Assembly (NCBI GenBank): GCA_037039685.1
Contig: JAWNGF010000003.1
Span: 1,984,001-2,048,000 of the forward strand
Source: Ceratobasidium sp. AG-K
Lineage: Eukaryota > Basidiomycota > Agaricomycetes > Cantharellales > Ceratobasidiaceae
Direction of reading: 5' to 3'
DNA length: 64,000 nt
A program made the position numbers and the translations under genes. Below the pieces are notes generated by a model. It saw nothing but the letters and a program-made list of their open reading frames with translations, was not told the DNA's origin and searched no databases. Shown piece after piece: positions 27,905 through 40,202 of this stretch. Positions within the stretch are counted from its first letter, which is position 1. Each line of letters starts with the position of its first letter.

Positions 27905-29024
27905 ATGTCCGACATAGAGCTAGTATCTGCATGTGACTGCGACTCTCCATTCTCAGACGGCCAAAGCAATATCGAGATATTTGAAACCACACACGTTTAC
28001 AGCGATGGAAATCTACAACTGGACGTGAGGGGTACACGATTCAAAGTTCACCAATGTCGGTACTTCAGATCCACGTAGAACAGAGACACTTATATTTAAT
28101 ACACAACCCCCTTAGCTATACTTGCTATGCACTCGGAAACCTTCCGCGACATGTTTGGTTTACCCCAAGCACAGTCAATGACTCGGACACAGGATGAACC
28201 CATCGCACTAGATGATTCCCCCCAAGCGTTTGACCAACTAATGAACTCCGTTTACAAAGGCATGTGAGTGTGTTTACGATTGTCGTGTTATACGATCTCA
28301 AAGTATGATATTCAACCGCATGTTATTCAGTGAATTCATTCGAGGTGCCCCGATTCGCGATCACCTTGGCGTTATCGAGCTCGCTCAAAAGTATCAGATG
28401 CACGCCATCGAGACTCAACTTCAACAACACATATCGACCCTACTCCCCGCTTGCCCCAGTGCCCCCGTGCTTACGTCCGAGCGATTTCTGCCCTACCAAC
28501 GAGACCACTCTCTGCCGCGAGCCGTCTTGCGCTTCGGCGCTCCAGAGCTTCGGCCGTGGGCATTCTACGCTCTGGCTGTACCAATGATCTCGGGCATCGA
28601 TCTAGCAAACAAGTCGACATACGATCTTCCATCATTACTGGCCCCCTTTGGTACCTCGTTTGCGTATGAACTACTCGTGCTCCTACGACTTATTCAAGAC
28701 ACTCCCCTGAAATGGTGCCGGCGGATCAGCGAATTCTATTCAACCAGCTGCCCTCAAGCCTTTCCTGACTGTCCTCGAACTGCGCGGAGATTCGATAGTT
28801 CATCTCCTTTGTTTATACCATCGGATCCCATGCGCGTTGCAATTCTATCGCCGATGGTAGGAAAGATCAAGAGTCTCACCAAGCATATGGAGGGTGACCA
28901 CGAGCATGGAGGGTGGTGCAACAAATGCAAGCGCGATCTAAAGAAGATTCCCAACGATGTTATTCACGAGCTTCACGGCAGCCTAGTCGAGTGTGCGGCG
29001 AGGCTGGATTATTCCCGGTTTTGA
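27905..29024 (+). CDS. BTB/POZ domain protein (intact copy 3)
   Basis: Three exons, 27905-28055, 28116-28263 and 28331-29024, with GT-AG introns of 60 and 67 nt, giving 330 residues. The first exon junction produces FKVHQSILA-x-HSE-x-FRDMFG, the classic opening of a BTB/POZ fold, a protein-protein interaction domain often used in cullin-3 ligase adaptors and transcription regulators. The C-terminal part is specific to this small family: EFYSTSCPQ, a FDSSSPLF block and a W-C-x-K-C motif near residue 300 that might bind metal. It is the right-hand member of a tandem triplication whose other copies are decayed. No partner can be named from sequence. Confidence 0.85.
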
Positions 29025-29292
29025 TCTGTAAAGGACTTTATACCTAATGCTGTAGGATTGGGCTAATTTTTTTCCCTTGGTGATTAATGCATGTTTTTCC
29101 AAGTAGCAGTTGCACTACATCGCAAGCCCCGTTGAGCGAGAAACAGATGCTGGCGGTGATTAACCTAACCCCCTGATTGGCAATTGCATAGCATATATTG
29201 ACTGTGCATATACCCCGATACGGATACTCAACAACACTGACATATTGTGCGGCCATCACCGAACTTTGGTACTTCGAACGAAGCTATACACT

Positions 29293-30627
29293 TCACTCTT
29301 CTTCGTCTTCTCCTTCCGGCGCGGCCAATCTCCTCAAAAACGCCATCCACGTCCACTTCGTCCCCCTCATTTCCACATCATACCACCAATTCACCGCCAC
29401 ACACAATCCACTCGAGTCGCCAGACTGTGCAACATGATGCCACCACCCAGCCGGCAAATATAATGCATCGCCTGTATTCACCGTCACCCTCAACCCCGAG
29501 GCCGAATCGGAGAGAGTGGGATCGACTTCCGCCCATCGGACGCTCGAGTCGGATATAGGCTCGATCACGAGGGACGAACCTGGAGATGGGCGGGTGAATT
29601 TTGCGTGTGGAACGCGTTGTTCACGGAGCGTGTAGCCTTCGGTCGGTGGGAGGAGCGTAAAATGTTTTGAGCCTCGGATGACGGTGTAGAGGTTTTCATA
29701 CGGGTCTGTCGTGTTTGAGTAGAAGCGAGTAGGGGCACCCAATGAGAAGCGAACAAGGCAATGATGGAGGCACGGTACCGCTATGTACACTCGTGACGCT
29801 GCGACTGCCTCCTATCCAGATGTTCACCGCATCAGGTGTGCGGTCTAATCCATTTCAATAAGTTAGCCTCCGCGGACGAGAGCCATGGGACTAACCAAGC
29901 GCCTCGCTCGCCCATGGTATTTCTCTTGGCACGTCAGGCAGCAACGGTGCGAGCTCCGAGGTGGACCCAGACTCAGGTGAATCAAAGTCTTGAGCGCTGT
30001 ACATGTTCCCATTTTGCGATTGGAGGTAGTAGACCTCGTTGGACGGGTCCTATGATCACACGTAAACGGACGGTGGTGGGGAAAAAATGGGCGGACTTGT
30101 TCAGAGGTGGAGATGGCCTGGAACAATTCCTGCATGGTCATTTGTTCCGTGTGGGGTTCGACAAAGTAACGTGTCCCATTTGAAAGCGTGTGTAGTGCAT
30201 CTGCTCGGCTGGTCACAGTGGGTTATATTGAAAAATGGTTCGAGCCTGGCTCACCCGTTGGGTGTGACGGCAACAGAGACTTTACGATCGGCCATGGAAG
30301 CGAGTAGGTACTCGTTGGACCACCTCGTCAGGGCGGGCAGGTCCTGTTTGGCGGGAGTGCCTGTCGATCAAACGCTGATCAGTCAAAGGCCAGCATCATG
30401 TGCAGAACCCGCCTTTGAACAAGACTGGCCTCCCGATGTTCACGAGTCTTGCAAACTCGAGAGAAGAGGGTGTATGCGTCCACACCTCGAGCTCCGTTCC
30501 ATTCAAATCTGATATGATCAGAATCGATCGCGTGAGATAATAGACCGTGCTGACCCGTGTAGTCTTGTGCGAGGCGATGCAGGAGGCTGTCGCGTTGCGG
30601 CCTAGTGAGAGCAGTGTTTGCTGGCAT
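29293..30627 (-). CDS. JmjC domain protein, JMJD7-type
   Basis: Seven exons on the minus strand: 30627-30555, 30508-30413, 30360-30255, 30208-30097, 30049-29896, 29844-29779, 29705-29293, giving 339 residues in one frame. Motifs of the JMJD7 family appear in order: RPVLFKG, VSVAVTPNG, FVEPHTEQMT, PWASEAL, PDAVNIWIG, the Fe(II) ligands H-x-D in VHSDPYENLY, and the distal His in GWWHHV. Human JMJD7 is a 2-oxoglutarate oxygenase that hydroxylates lysine on DRG GTPases. The fungal substrate is not known from sequence. Intron 2 (30361-30412) needs a GC donor for the frame to hold; all others are GT-AG, 46-73 nt. It is divergently placed to the gene at 31026. Confidence 0.88.
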
Positions 30628-31025
30628 TTTTTGACGGAGCGGATCCGCTATCGGAATTTTGTACCTTTCTGGGCGCTAAATTGGTTTCCTTGTGTGGGTC
30701 AAGGGATATCGAGAGGTAACGAGAGAGACAAGAATACGACGCTTAGGGGCTTGGAGGAACGCTAATATAACTATCTTGGCAAATCGGACAGAAAGAACCA
30801 GGCGGAAAGGAGTTTGCTTGTTCGAGTCAGACGCGAATTTGAAATCCAGGCACAGAGGCAATGCACCTCTCAACCAAATGAACCACTTTAGCGCGCTCTA
30901 CGTCTTTCGGTCAAATGGCAGATGCCCGACTTGGAACACCCCTCCCACTCCTCCTGCTCCTTCTCGCCATCACCTAGACTCTCCAACAACCCCACCATAT
31001 CTAAGCTTGCCGACTAGTATACACG
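30628..31025. other. divergent intergenic promoter region
   Basis: 398 bp between the starts of the JMJD7-type gene (-) and the disordered protein gene (+). It becomes C/T-rich from about 30940 to 31020, a common feature upstream of basidiomycete starts. No specific site recognised. Confidence 0.4.
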
Positions 31026-33069
31026 ATGGCTACGCACGACGACATGTTCAACACCGACCCTCCCCCACCTGCTTATCAGCTCACCGACGCTGAGCTCGAT
31101 CGCAAAATCGCCGACGCGGCGCAACGCTCACTCACTCTGCAGGCTGAGCAGCTCCGACGACCGATTATGCCTCCGCGTACGATTTATCCGTTTATTCCGT
31201 GGCAATGGACGCTGATTGTTGGATTTAGTGGACGAAGACGGTTTCCCGCTATGGTCTGACGATTTATTCAACTATAATCAAGCCCTGAGGCAACAGGAGG
31301 TGGAAGCTGCCAGCGCAAAGCTCCAGTCCGAGTATGTCCGTGTGCCCGCCTCGGGCACCTCGGGGGCATCGACGTCCAGTCCACCGCCCCCATCTCACAC
31401 TAGGCCCATCTCTGACGGATTGAATTCAAAGCAAAAAGAAGGTCGTTTCGGGTGGTTGGAGGGTTCTTCACAACGGATCGGCCAAGACGACGACGACCAG
31501 GGCGGACTGAATGTTGGCCAACCGCCCTACTCTCCCCCACCCCAAACGCAAAACATGACCCACACCCGCCCAGGGATCCAAGTCCAAGTAGGTCCTCGAC
31601 CGCACGATGTATTGGCGCAGCCACAGTCGCCCGTGAGCGATCCCGACGAAGAATTGCCCGTTCCCGCTGCCCCGCCTTCAGAAGCGCTTGGCAGAGCCCC
31701 AACCTATTATCCGATGGGGCAGAACCACCCAGGCGCCGGTGCCAGACTACGACGAACCGATACTCGAGCGAGCGTGGACAGTACGCGCAGTGAACTTCCA
31801 GCATGGACGGCCGAGGCGCCAAGTCTTGAAGGGCCTGCATACGAAGAGGTCGAGGGTGGACGGGGCATGTCGGCCAGTCCCGAGGGGCGTAGACCGCCTC
31901 GTCCAGTGCAGGTGCAGGCCCGCCCACAGATTCAGGAACGTGTTGCTGGTGCGAGGCGCTCGATGACAGGTGCTAGCGCCTCGGTCCCGTATGCGCCTGT
32001 TTCAGCTCCTCCAGCCCCGCCACCAGCCCCTGCCGCTTCCAGGCCTGTTGCTTCCCCTCTGAGGTCTGCACCTCCTGCTGCTGGGCATAGGCCTGCTCCT
32101 ATCCACGCACAGACTGCTCCGGTTACAACGTCCTATACCCCTTCGGGATACGCTCCTCCCTCCTCTACGAGACCCAATGCAGCCACGTTTGATCCAGGTC
32201 GAGCTTACCGATCGAACCAACAATACACCCTCTCCGGCCCAGTCGATCCCATCTCTCCAAGTGCTTTCCTCGAAGTCCAAACTGCACTGCGCGAAGGCGG
32301 GGCGGGTGTCTTCTACAAGTAAGCGCCCCCATCATCTGTCTCGACGTCACTAACTTTTTGTAGCGCCGCGGTGGCAGCGACGATGAAAGGGACCGGGACT
32401 CCGTTTAAAGCACCGCCTCCACCGCCTCCTAGGTTCTCGGTTCCTGACGATGATGCTTCGAGTGTGTTTTCTGGCATGAGTGGGGGGAGTCGGGGTGCGA
32501 CTGCGAGGATGAGCGTGCATAGTGGGGATAATCGGGCTAGCTATGTGCCTCCAGGTGGTGGGCAGGGATACCAAGGCTTCCAGGCTGGTCAAGCGCATGG
32601 GTCCCAAGGACAAGCACAAGGCTTCCAAGGGGGTCAAGGACAAGGCTTCCAAGGGGGTCAAACGCAAGGCTTCCAGGGAGGTCAAGCGCAGGGATTCCAA
32701 GGAGGACAAGCACAAGGAGGACAAGGGCAGGGGCACCTAGGGCAAGGGTTCCAGCAACTTAACCCAGCATACCAGCCCTCAGGAGCGGGGTATCAACCAC
32801 CAGGCGGACAAGGGTACAGGCCGTCGAATTCGGCGAGGATGTCTGTGCTCCCTCCACCTCCGCTAGGCGCATACAACCCGGGCGCGAATCCTGCAGGCGG
32901 GTCATCGCGACCGTTGCCCAGCGCACCAGGCTTCGCGCCACCCTCAGGAAACGCGGGGGGATTCGTGCATAGTCCCCCTCCGGGCCCCGCCCCTGCCCAG
33001 CCTGCGCCTGTTGGTCCGGGCGGGTTCATGGTTGGGCGCAAGCCAGCGAAGCTATATAAACGACTCTAG
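31026..33069 (+). CDS. Pro/Gln/Gly-rich disordered protein, unknown function
   Basis: Three exons, 31026-31176, 31229-32318 and 32364-33069 (introns of 52 and 45 nt), give 648 residues from the ATG at 31026. Near the N-terminus PPPPAY contains a PPxY motif, the usual ligand of WW domains such as those of Rsp5-type ubiquitin ligases. A short conserved-looking block follows (DEDGFPLWSDDLF). The rest is low complexity: Pro/Ser-rich, then a Gln-Gly-Phe repeat (about residues 485-550), then a Pro/Gly-rich tail ending in basic residues (KPAKLYKRL). No enzyme motif, signal peptide or membrane segment. A scaffold or trafficking adaptor is possible but unproven. Confidence 0.8.
32575..32760 (+). repeat. 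in-frame minisatellite encoding QGFQGGQ repeats
   Basis: Imperfect tandem 24-nt-scale repeats (CAAGGCTTCCAAGGGGGT-type units) inside exon 3 of the disordered protein gene. Likely to vary in length between strains. Confidence 0.7.
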
Positions 33070-33695
33070 GCGATCTTTTGCCATATGCGCACCTTGACGT
33101 ATGCGAGCTCTCTTGATATGCATCTGCCGGACTTATTTTTGTCACATGTCAAATTGTTCTATGCTTCTGTATTACTCTTTGTTTATGTATTATTTCTGTG
33201 ATGATTTCTAATCAAACGTGTTTTAGCGAGACGTTGGCGGGAGATGGCGCGGGGGTGCGAGCGCATCTCAGGCGAGACCGAGTCAAGCGCGCAATAGCCG
33301 CGGGTGATCCGAGTCAGCGAATGGTCGAGACGCGGCTGACGGAGCATGTATGCGTCATTGGTGGAGGGGCACTCCGAGCGGACCCTGCGGCGGCCGAGAA
33401 CGCCTTAGCGCGGGAGATACACTCGCTGCGTAATGGCAGTAAATCAGGCTGTAAATTTGCTGTGTGATTAGATTAGTCTACAACACGCACTTATTGCTGC
33501 GCAACCGCTACGGATTCTGGCTAGAGAGCAGCGCATCTTGTACTGCGATTGAGTGGGACCCTGCCTGTGGTTGATCCGGGGCTGAAATTGCATCCGAAGC
33601 CGTTGGGATGCCGGGGTGTGTCAGCTCCCATCTGAGGTAGACGGCGACTATAGAACTGACAGGCTTTTCTTGACCACGACTGGTACCGGCTCGCC
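33070..33695. other. intergenic region before the flippase gene
   Basis: A/T-rich 3' flank to about 33215, then GC-rich sequence with short ORFs that resemble nothing I know. No gene called. Confidence 0.4.
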
Positions 33696-36600
33696 ATGCC
33701 GCCCAGGAGCACCAACCGCTTTGCCAGTGCGTACCGCGCACTGGCCAACTTCAACGTCGAGTCGCTCTTTTCGCGGGCTCCACCCCCTGCAACACAGCGC
33801 ACTGTCTATGTCAACCAGGAGCTGCCCAAGGACCTATTCGACGCCAAGGGCAAGATTCGCAAGGACGCCAAGTATGCGACCAATCAGGTTGTGACGTCCA
33901 AGTATACGGTCCTCACATTTGTCCCTCGCAACTTGTTGGAGCAGTTTCGCCGTATTGCCAATGTGTGAGTCGAGTAGACTAGTTGATTTGTTGGGCAAGA
34001 GCTAATCGGCCTGCAGCTTCTTCCTGGCCATTGCCATCCTCCAGTTCTTCCCCCGCTTTTCGACGATTTCTCCCGGTCTTGTGTTGTTGCCGCTGATTGT
34101 GGTGTTCACGATCACCGCGGCCAAGGACGGCTACGAAGACATCAAGCGACACCAGTCGGACCGACAAGTCAACCACTCGATTGTGCATGTGTTGCGCTCC
34201 AAAGACCACGTCAACCACAATGTAATGCGCTCCAAGGCAAAGACATTTGTTCCTGGCATTGTACTCCCCAAGTTTGTTCGCCGCAAAGGCAAGGGCAAGA
34301 ACCAGGACGACCCCAACCCCCTCGAGGCGACAGTCAACATGGAAAAAGGATCCCCAGAGTCGGTGCAGATGAACGTCATGGCCCCCAGCAGCGACCCCGA
34401 CGACCTTCCACCCACCGACGACAACCCCGATGCGCCCCACTGGGAGCCAACGCTCTGGGAAGACGTCCGAGTCGGCGACTTTGTCAAGCTGCACGACCGC
34501 GAACCTTTCCCCGCCGATATCGTCATTTGCGCAACCAGCGAAGAGGAAAATGTGGCCTATGTTGAGACCAAGAACTTGGATGGCGAAACAAACCTCAAGT
34601 CCCGCCACGCCGTGCCCGAGCTTACACATCTTCGGACGGCCCAGGACTGTGCCCAGGCTGCGCCCATGCGTATCGAGGCAGAGGCACCCGATGTCAACAT
34701 GTACAGACTCAATGCCGCCGTCATCTTGGACAACGGAAAGAAATCCCCGGTCGATCTCCAAACCGTTTTGTTGCGTGGTACCGTTCTCCGAAATACCCGA
34801 TGGGTGACTGGCGTTGTGCTTTTCACTGGCGACGATTCCAAGATTGTGATCAACTCGGGTGGAACGCCTAGCAAGCGCAGCAAGGTCGAGCGGCAGATGA
34901 ACCCCCAAGTGTGAGTTTCTCCGCAGTTATTAGTGCCAAGACTGACATGTTGTAGGTTTATGAACCTGATTCTTCTTGGGATCATGGCTGTTGTCTGCGC
35001 GATCGTTGACTCGACACTCGAAAAGCGTGCATTCAAAAACGGCGCCTACTGGATGGCTTTTGCCACACAGCCCGACGATAACCCCAGCATCAACGGCCTG
35101 GTTACTTTCGCCAACGCGCTGATCACCTTCCAGAACGTTATTCCCATTTCGTTGTACATGTGAGTCTTGTCCCCCTGACCTCGGCGGCCGATCACAGGGG
35201 TCCTGAGCCCATTTGGCTAATCTCATTGATTCTCAGTTCCATTGAGTTCGTGCGAACCTGTCAGGCGGCCTTTATCTACTTTGACCGTGACATTTACTAT
35301 TCCAAAAACGACACGCCGACGCTCGCGCGTTCGTGGAACTTGTCGGATGATTTGGGTCAGATCGAGTATGTGTTTTCGGACAAGACGGGAACGCTCACGC
35401 AAAACAACATGGTGAGTACTAAAGTTGATTGAGACGGCAAATCTGACTGGTCGCAGGTGTTCCGACAATGTTCGGTCGGCGGAACGATCTACAAAGGCGA
35501 AGACTTTCCCGAGGAAGGAGACATCAAAAAGAGCCCATCCTCTGAAGCCACTGCGATCGACGACGATGCCGAGGTTGGAGTACCCAAAGGCCAGCGACCT
35601 TCCCACGATTCGATTCCCGGCTCGTCCACCAACCAGCCTCAGAGCGTCGAACCAACCATACATGCCTCGAACGTCGCCACTCGCTTTGTTAATGAGCAGC
35701 TCAGACAAGACATCGACTCGCCTCGGGACGACAATCACATGCGACAAATTTATGGTTTCTTTTCGACCCTCGCGCTTTGCCATACCGTTCTCGCCGGAAC
35801 CGACGAACGAACGGGCAAACTCGAGTACAAGGCTCAATCACCCGACGAGGCCGCGCTCGTGCAGGCTGCCGCCGACGCTGGCTTTGTTTTCCTCGGTCGG
35901 GAGCGTGAAATCGTGCGGATGAAGACACCGTTTGGGGACAATATCGAAGAATTCCAGTTGCTCAACGTCTTGGACTTTACGAGTGCTCGTAAACGGATGA
36001 GTGTGATTTTGAAAAAGATGGATCCCGAGGACCAGAGGATATTCTTGATGTGCAAGGGCGCGGATAATGTTATTTTCGAGAGGCTCAAGTCGGGCAATGA
36101 GAGTCTTAGGCAAAAGACGGGCGATGATTTGGATTACTTTGCGAGCGAAGGTGAGTTGTTCGGGTTGTTTATTGACTGGGGCTAACTTGGAGTAGGTCTT
36201 CGCACGCTGTGTCTCGCTTACAAGACCCTCTCTGCGGAAGAATACGATGATTGGAACGCGCGCTACGAAGACGCACTAGTTGCTCTCAAGGACCGTGAGG
36301 AGAAGATCGAGACCGTTTCGGACGAGATTGAGCGCGAGCTTCGGTTGTTGGGTGCCACGGCCATCGAGGATCGACTCCAGGACGGTGTCCCCAAGGCGAT
36401 CGCGGAGCTCAAGCGGGCCGGAATCAAGGTCTGGGTCGCGACGGGTGACAAGCTCGAGACTGCCATTGGTGAGTAGGGTACTAGGGTATAATACAAGTGC
36501 TAATAGGGAAATAGCCATCGGATACAGCACCAACCTCATCTCCAAGGACGCCAACCTGATCATTGTTCGCGGCGGATCTGACGACCTCGCCGTACACGGA

Positions 36601-38600
36601 CAGATGAAAAAGGCTGCCAACGAGTTCTTCCCGACGATCATATCATGGACAATCCCGATGTTCAGCCGACCGAGGAACCCGCGACGCCCTCGAGGCGCGG
36701 CATGCCACTGCGGAGAATGTCCATGGGCCACTCGGCGACCTCACTCGTCCCTGAAGGCAACGGATCTCGTCCCGGCGGGTTCGTACTGGTGATTGACGGT
36801 GGAGCGTTGACGCATGTGAGTAATCTACCTGTCAGGGGAGCGAGCGCTAAATGCGGTGCAGGCCATGAGCGAAGACGCACCCTGGAACCGTGAACTCATG
36901 ATCCAACTCTCGACGCGCTGCGAGGCCGTTATCGGATGTCGTGTCTCTCCGCGCCAAAAGGCCCAGATGGTCCGACTGATCAAGGACGGCTTGGGTGTCA
37001 TGACACTCGCGATTGGAGACGGAGCCAATGACGTGAGCATGATTCAGGCTGCGGATGTGGGCGTGGGTATCTCGGGCGAGGAAGGCCTTCAGGCCGTGAA
37101 TTCGTCGGATTATGCGATTGCTCAGGTGAGTCGTGTACCCATTGTTTGAACGCGTGTTGATGGGCTGTAGTTCCGCTTCTTGACGAGGTTGTTGTTTGTC
37201 CACGGTCATTGGTCATATGTTCGCAATTCCAACATGTGAGTACTGTGGAGCATTGAGTGGAGCGGTGCTAATGGTGATTTAGGATTCTAAACTTCTTCTA
37301 CAAGAATATTGTAGGGATTGGTGTACTTTGGTGGTTCCAGATCTATTGTGGATGGAGCACAACCTAGTGAGTAGCCTAGCACGCCAACCGGGCGGGACTG
37401 ACTGTTTCACAGTGTCTTTGAGTATACGTACTTGTTGTTCTGGAACGTGTTTTGGTCGATCGCTCCCGTGATTGCTATTGGTATTTTCGATCGAAATATC
37501 GGTGAGTTGCTCGTTATCTCCATGGAGGCGGTGCTAATATGACCTAGATTCGGACATTTTGGTTATTCTGCCCGAGCTCTATCGTTATGGTCGTGAAGGA
37601 CGCTGGTTCGGTGTTAGAGTATTTGCCATATACATGCTCGAGGGTATCTATCAGGTAAGATAATCTAGCTTTTCTGGGGTTTGTTCTGACATTGTTCTAG
37701 TCGGCGGTTATCTTCTTCTTTATCTTTTATACGTACCACACTACTACCTCGCGCACGGACGGATACGATGTTGGCATGTACGAATTTTCGACGGTACGTT
37801 CCCACGCTCGATGTTCTTGCTCGGTGCTCATCGACATGTAGACCATGGTTATCACTACCGTCATGGCCGTCAATGCGTTCAACGGTTTGAACACTCGTGC
37901 ATGGACCGCCTGGGTCTGGTTCGCAGTCTCGTTTGGCGTAGTTCTCGTGTGGGCGTATACCGCGATTTACTCTTTGATCCGGCCTGCGGCGTTCTATACC
38001 CCTGCCTAGTAAGCCATTCATAACCACGCCCGAATCGGTTACTTATTTTGTCTTAGCGGTAATACGTATTATCTCTTCCGCTCGGCCTATTTCTGGTTCG
38101 GCATCCCCGTTACGTTCTGCATGGCTGTCGCACCCCGCTACATCTTCAAGACCATCCGGCTCCTCGAGTCCCCCAACGACATTGACATTATGCGCATCAT
38201 TCGCGCTCGCGATCCCAACGTCGATATTGCGCACCATCCCAAACTGGGCGGACACTTCGAAAAGGAGGAAGAACTGGCCCGAACCAGTGCGGAATCGTAT
38301 CCTCCGCGCCGAACGCATTCCCGCCAGCCGACTTTGCATTCGCTCGGCAGCCGGACGGACATGGCCACCGGTATGCGTTCAACTTCCAACCGTGGGTTTG
38401 ACTTTTCCACCGAGGAGGGTGGTGTGGCGATTAGGCGGATGCAGAGCAACATTAGCGAGCGGCAACGAGCGCGCGCCGATGGTTTATCCGACGAAGAGGG
38501 AGGTCACAGGAGAAAAACGGCCGTAAACTTGTTACCCGCGGCGATGCGCCGATCATTACGCATAAAGAAGGGGCGAACGTCACCGCAACATGAGCGCTGA
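33696..38600 (+). CDS. P4-ATPase phospholipid flippase (Dnf type), one apparent frameshift
   Basis: Fifteen exons: 33696-33964, 34017-34910, 34956-35159, 35237-35411, 35457-36150, 36196-36468, 36515-36815, 36862-37125, 37171-37235, 37283-37366, 37413-37501, 37548-37654, 37701-37793, 37842-38008, 38057-38600. All introns are GT-AG, 45-77 nt. About 1,407 residues. P4-ATPases move phospholipids to the cytosolic leaflet of plasma and Golgi/endosome membranes. Signatures: DGETNLK in the actuator domain, PISL in TM4, the phosphorylated Asp in [13 protein letters not shown] in the nucleotide domain, GDGANDV, then about six C-terminal membrane helices. A long basic, Ser/Arg-rich tail follows. One base is missing at 36631-36632 (frame changes after EFF), between intact flanks. 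Either a base-call error in CCC or a fresh mutation. The partner would be a Cdc50-type subunit. Confidence 0.93.
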
Positions 38601-38821
38601 TACCATAGATTTGATTGGGGCGGAACGGTTTATATTTCTTTTTTGATTCACCTTATTATAATTCTGTATCCACTACGCCGTACATTTTGTCAAGGCGCAC
38701 GACGTGTCATGAGCCCTTACTAGTGTTAATTCATTCGCTATCTACAATTATATTTTACTAGCCCGCCTTGGTTTTCTGGAAAGCGCATAGGCGTGCAGTC
38801 GTCAACGAGTGAACAATGCGC

Positions 38822-39136
38822 TCACACTTGGACATCCGGGAACCCGAGGTTACCCCAGCCGGTCCAGGTCGGGCCGCATGCGCGGAACTTGTTTCGCTTC
38901 TCAATCTTTAAGAGCTCTGCGATTTCGTTGGGCGCGAGGTCGATGACTTTGATGTTCTCCGCGATCCGTGCGGGTTTGACCGACTTAGGAAGGACTGTTG
39001 CGCCGAGATAAGATGTGACGTCTGGTGTGTAAATGCGACTTGCCTGCGACACCATTGGTGTTGGCCCATAGCGAGATGAGGACGCGTGCGGGATGTACTC
39101 CATGCGTTTCTGCTATCTTGGTCACGGTTGGGTCTA
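38822..39136 (-). pseudogene. aldo/keto reductase C-terminal remnant
   Basis: On the minus strand, the end of an aldo/keto reductase: VTKIAETHGVHPARVLISLW, then VLPKSVKPARIAENIK, then LGFPDVQV and stop. Those are the cofactor-binding loop and C-terminus of the NADPH-dependent fold. The TIM-barrel N-terminal two thirds is missing upstream, and the join between the two blocks needs an implausibly short intron. Non-functional remnant. Confidence 0.65.
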
Positions 39137-40160
39137 CAAAGCGTGTGAGCGAGTAGTGTGCAATTGAAATGAGGTACTCGAAGGCCTGACTAAGGCCATG
39201 TAATTCGTTACTTGTTTTATGGGGTTACGTTACACCGTGGCTCTTAGCCACGCTTAAATTGGCAGGTCTTTGTTCGTCGTCCAGCATGATGTCGGGGACG
39301 AGATCATGTTCGCCATAGGCGAAGTGGCTGTGAACCAACCTGAGCATCAAGAAAACGACTCGGCGAGCATCGGTGCACGGCTTGGGGAATGAGGTGAGCA
39401 GCAGGCTGCTGATCTCCTGGCAGCCCAGGGGACGGCGACGAGTGGTGAGGACCGGGGTGAACATGGTAGATGTGATTGGCATTGTGATAGATGTTTGAGA
39501 GTTTGAACGTTGGGAAGTTTGAGTGCTTGGAAACTGGAGAGAACCTCGACTCGTAGGGATACGGGTTAAGATTGGGGATCCAACATGGCGACATCGAGGT
39601 TTATATGCCTTGTGTTTATCGTGGACGGAGGTGTATGGTCCGTGAGAGCGTGCCATTCACGGACCCAACGACGGCTTGGCGAAAGCGGATGTTCGTGGAG
39701 TGTTTTGTTTACTGTCTCTCCGTTACTCTGCGTGAGCATGGCAATATGGGTGCCTGGAGAGAGCCAGCTCGATTCCGAGGGAGCGGGAGAGACAGGTAGT
39801 GGCTATGATGTGAGCCACGTGAGGGCGAAGACAAAGATCCCAAAGTCGCGGAGTTAGAAATTGGTAATAACAGCTCTGTCTTCTCGGTAAAGTGCGAGAC
39901 GATTGTTGTTACTCCGAGTCGTAAGCTTGTGAACGTGCGCTGCTCAACATCTACATCAACGGGGCATGAACCTAACTGCATTAGATAGGTGCCGAGTGAG
40001 TTGCCATGGAAATCTTTGCGTCTCTGAAGTCAAAAGCCAAGGGTTACTACACATATTTTCCTCCCTGCTGGTGGCAGCCCGGTCAAAGCTTGACCGCGCT
40101 ACCTGTTACAATATTGCGCATCTTGTGACAAGCTTCAGTACTCCTTAAATAGGCAAGCCT
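39137..40160. other. intergenic region, one weak small ORF
   Basis: The minus strand has an open frame at 39225-39656. An internal ATG near 39482 would give about 85 residues with no recognisable feature. Nothing else seen. I do not call a gene. Confidence 0.3.
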
Positions 40161-40202
40161 TTGTTCGTCTTTGTTTGCCAGCCGCTACCACATCTCTTCC
40201 AC

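Noticed and set aside
31400..31927. 175-codon minus-strand open frame
   Set aside because: Antisense to exon 2 of the disordered protein gene, whose splice phases fit; no independent support.
33198..33467. 89-codon plus-strand frame before the flippase
   Set aside because: No domain, no splice context and composition like the surrounding intergenic DNA.
33979..34908. 309-codon minus-strand open frame
   Set aside because: It is the antisense of flippase exon 2, which has the DGETNLK motif and clear family similarity; the reverse frame is a by-product of GC-rich codon usage.
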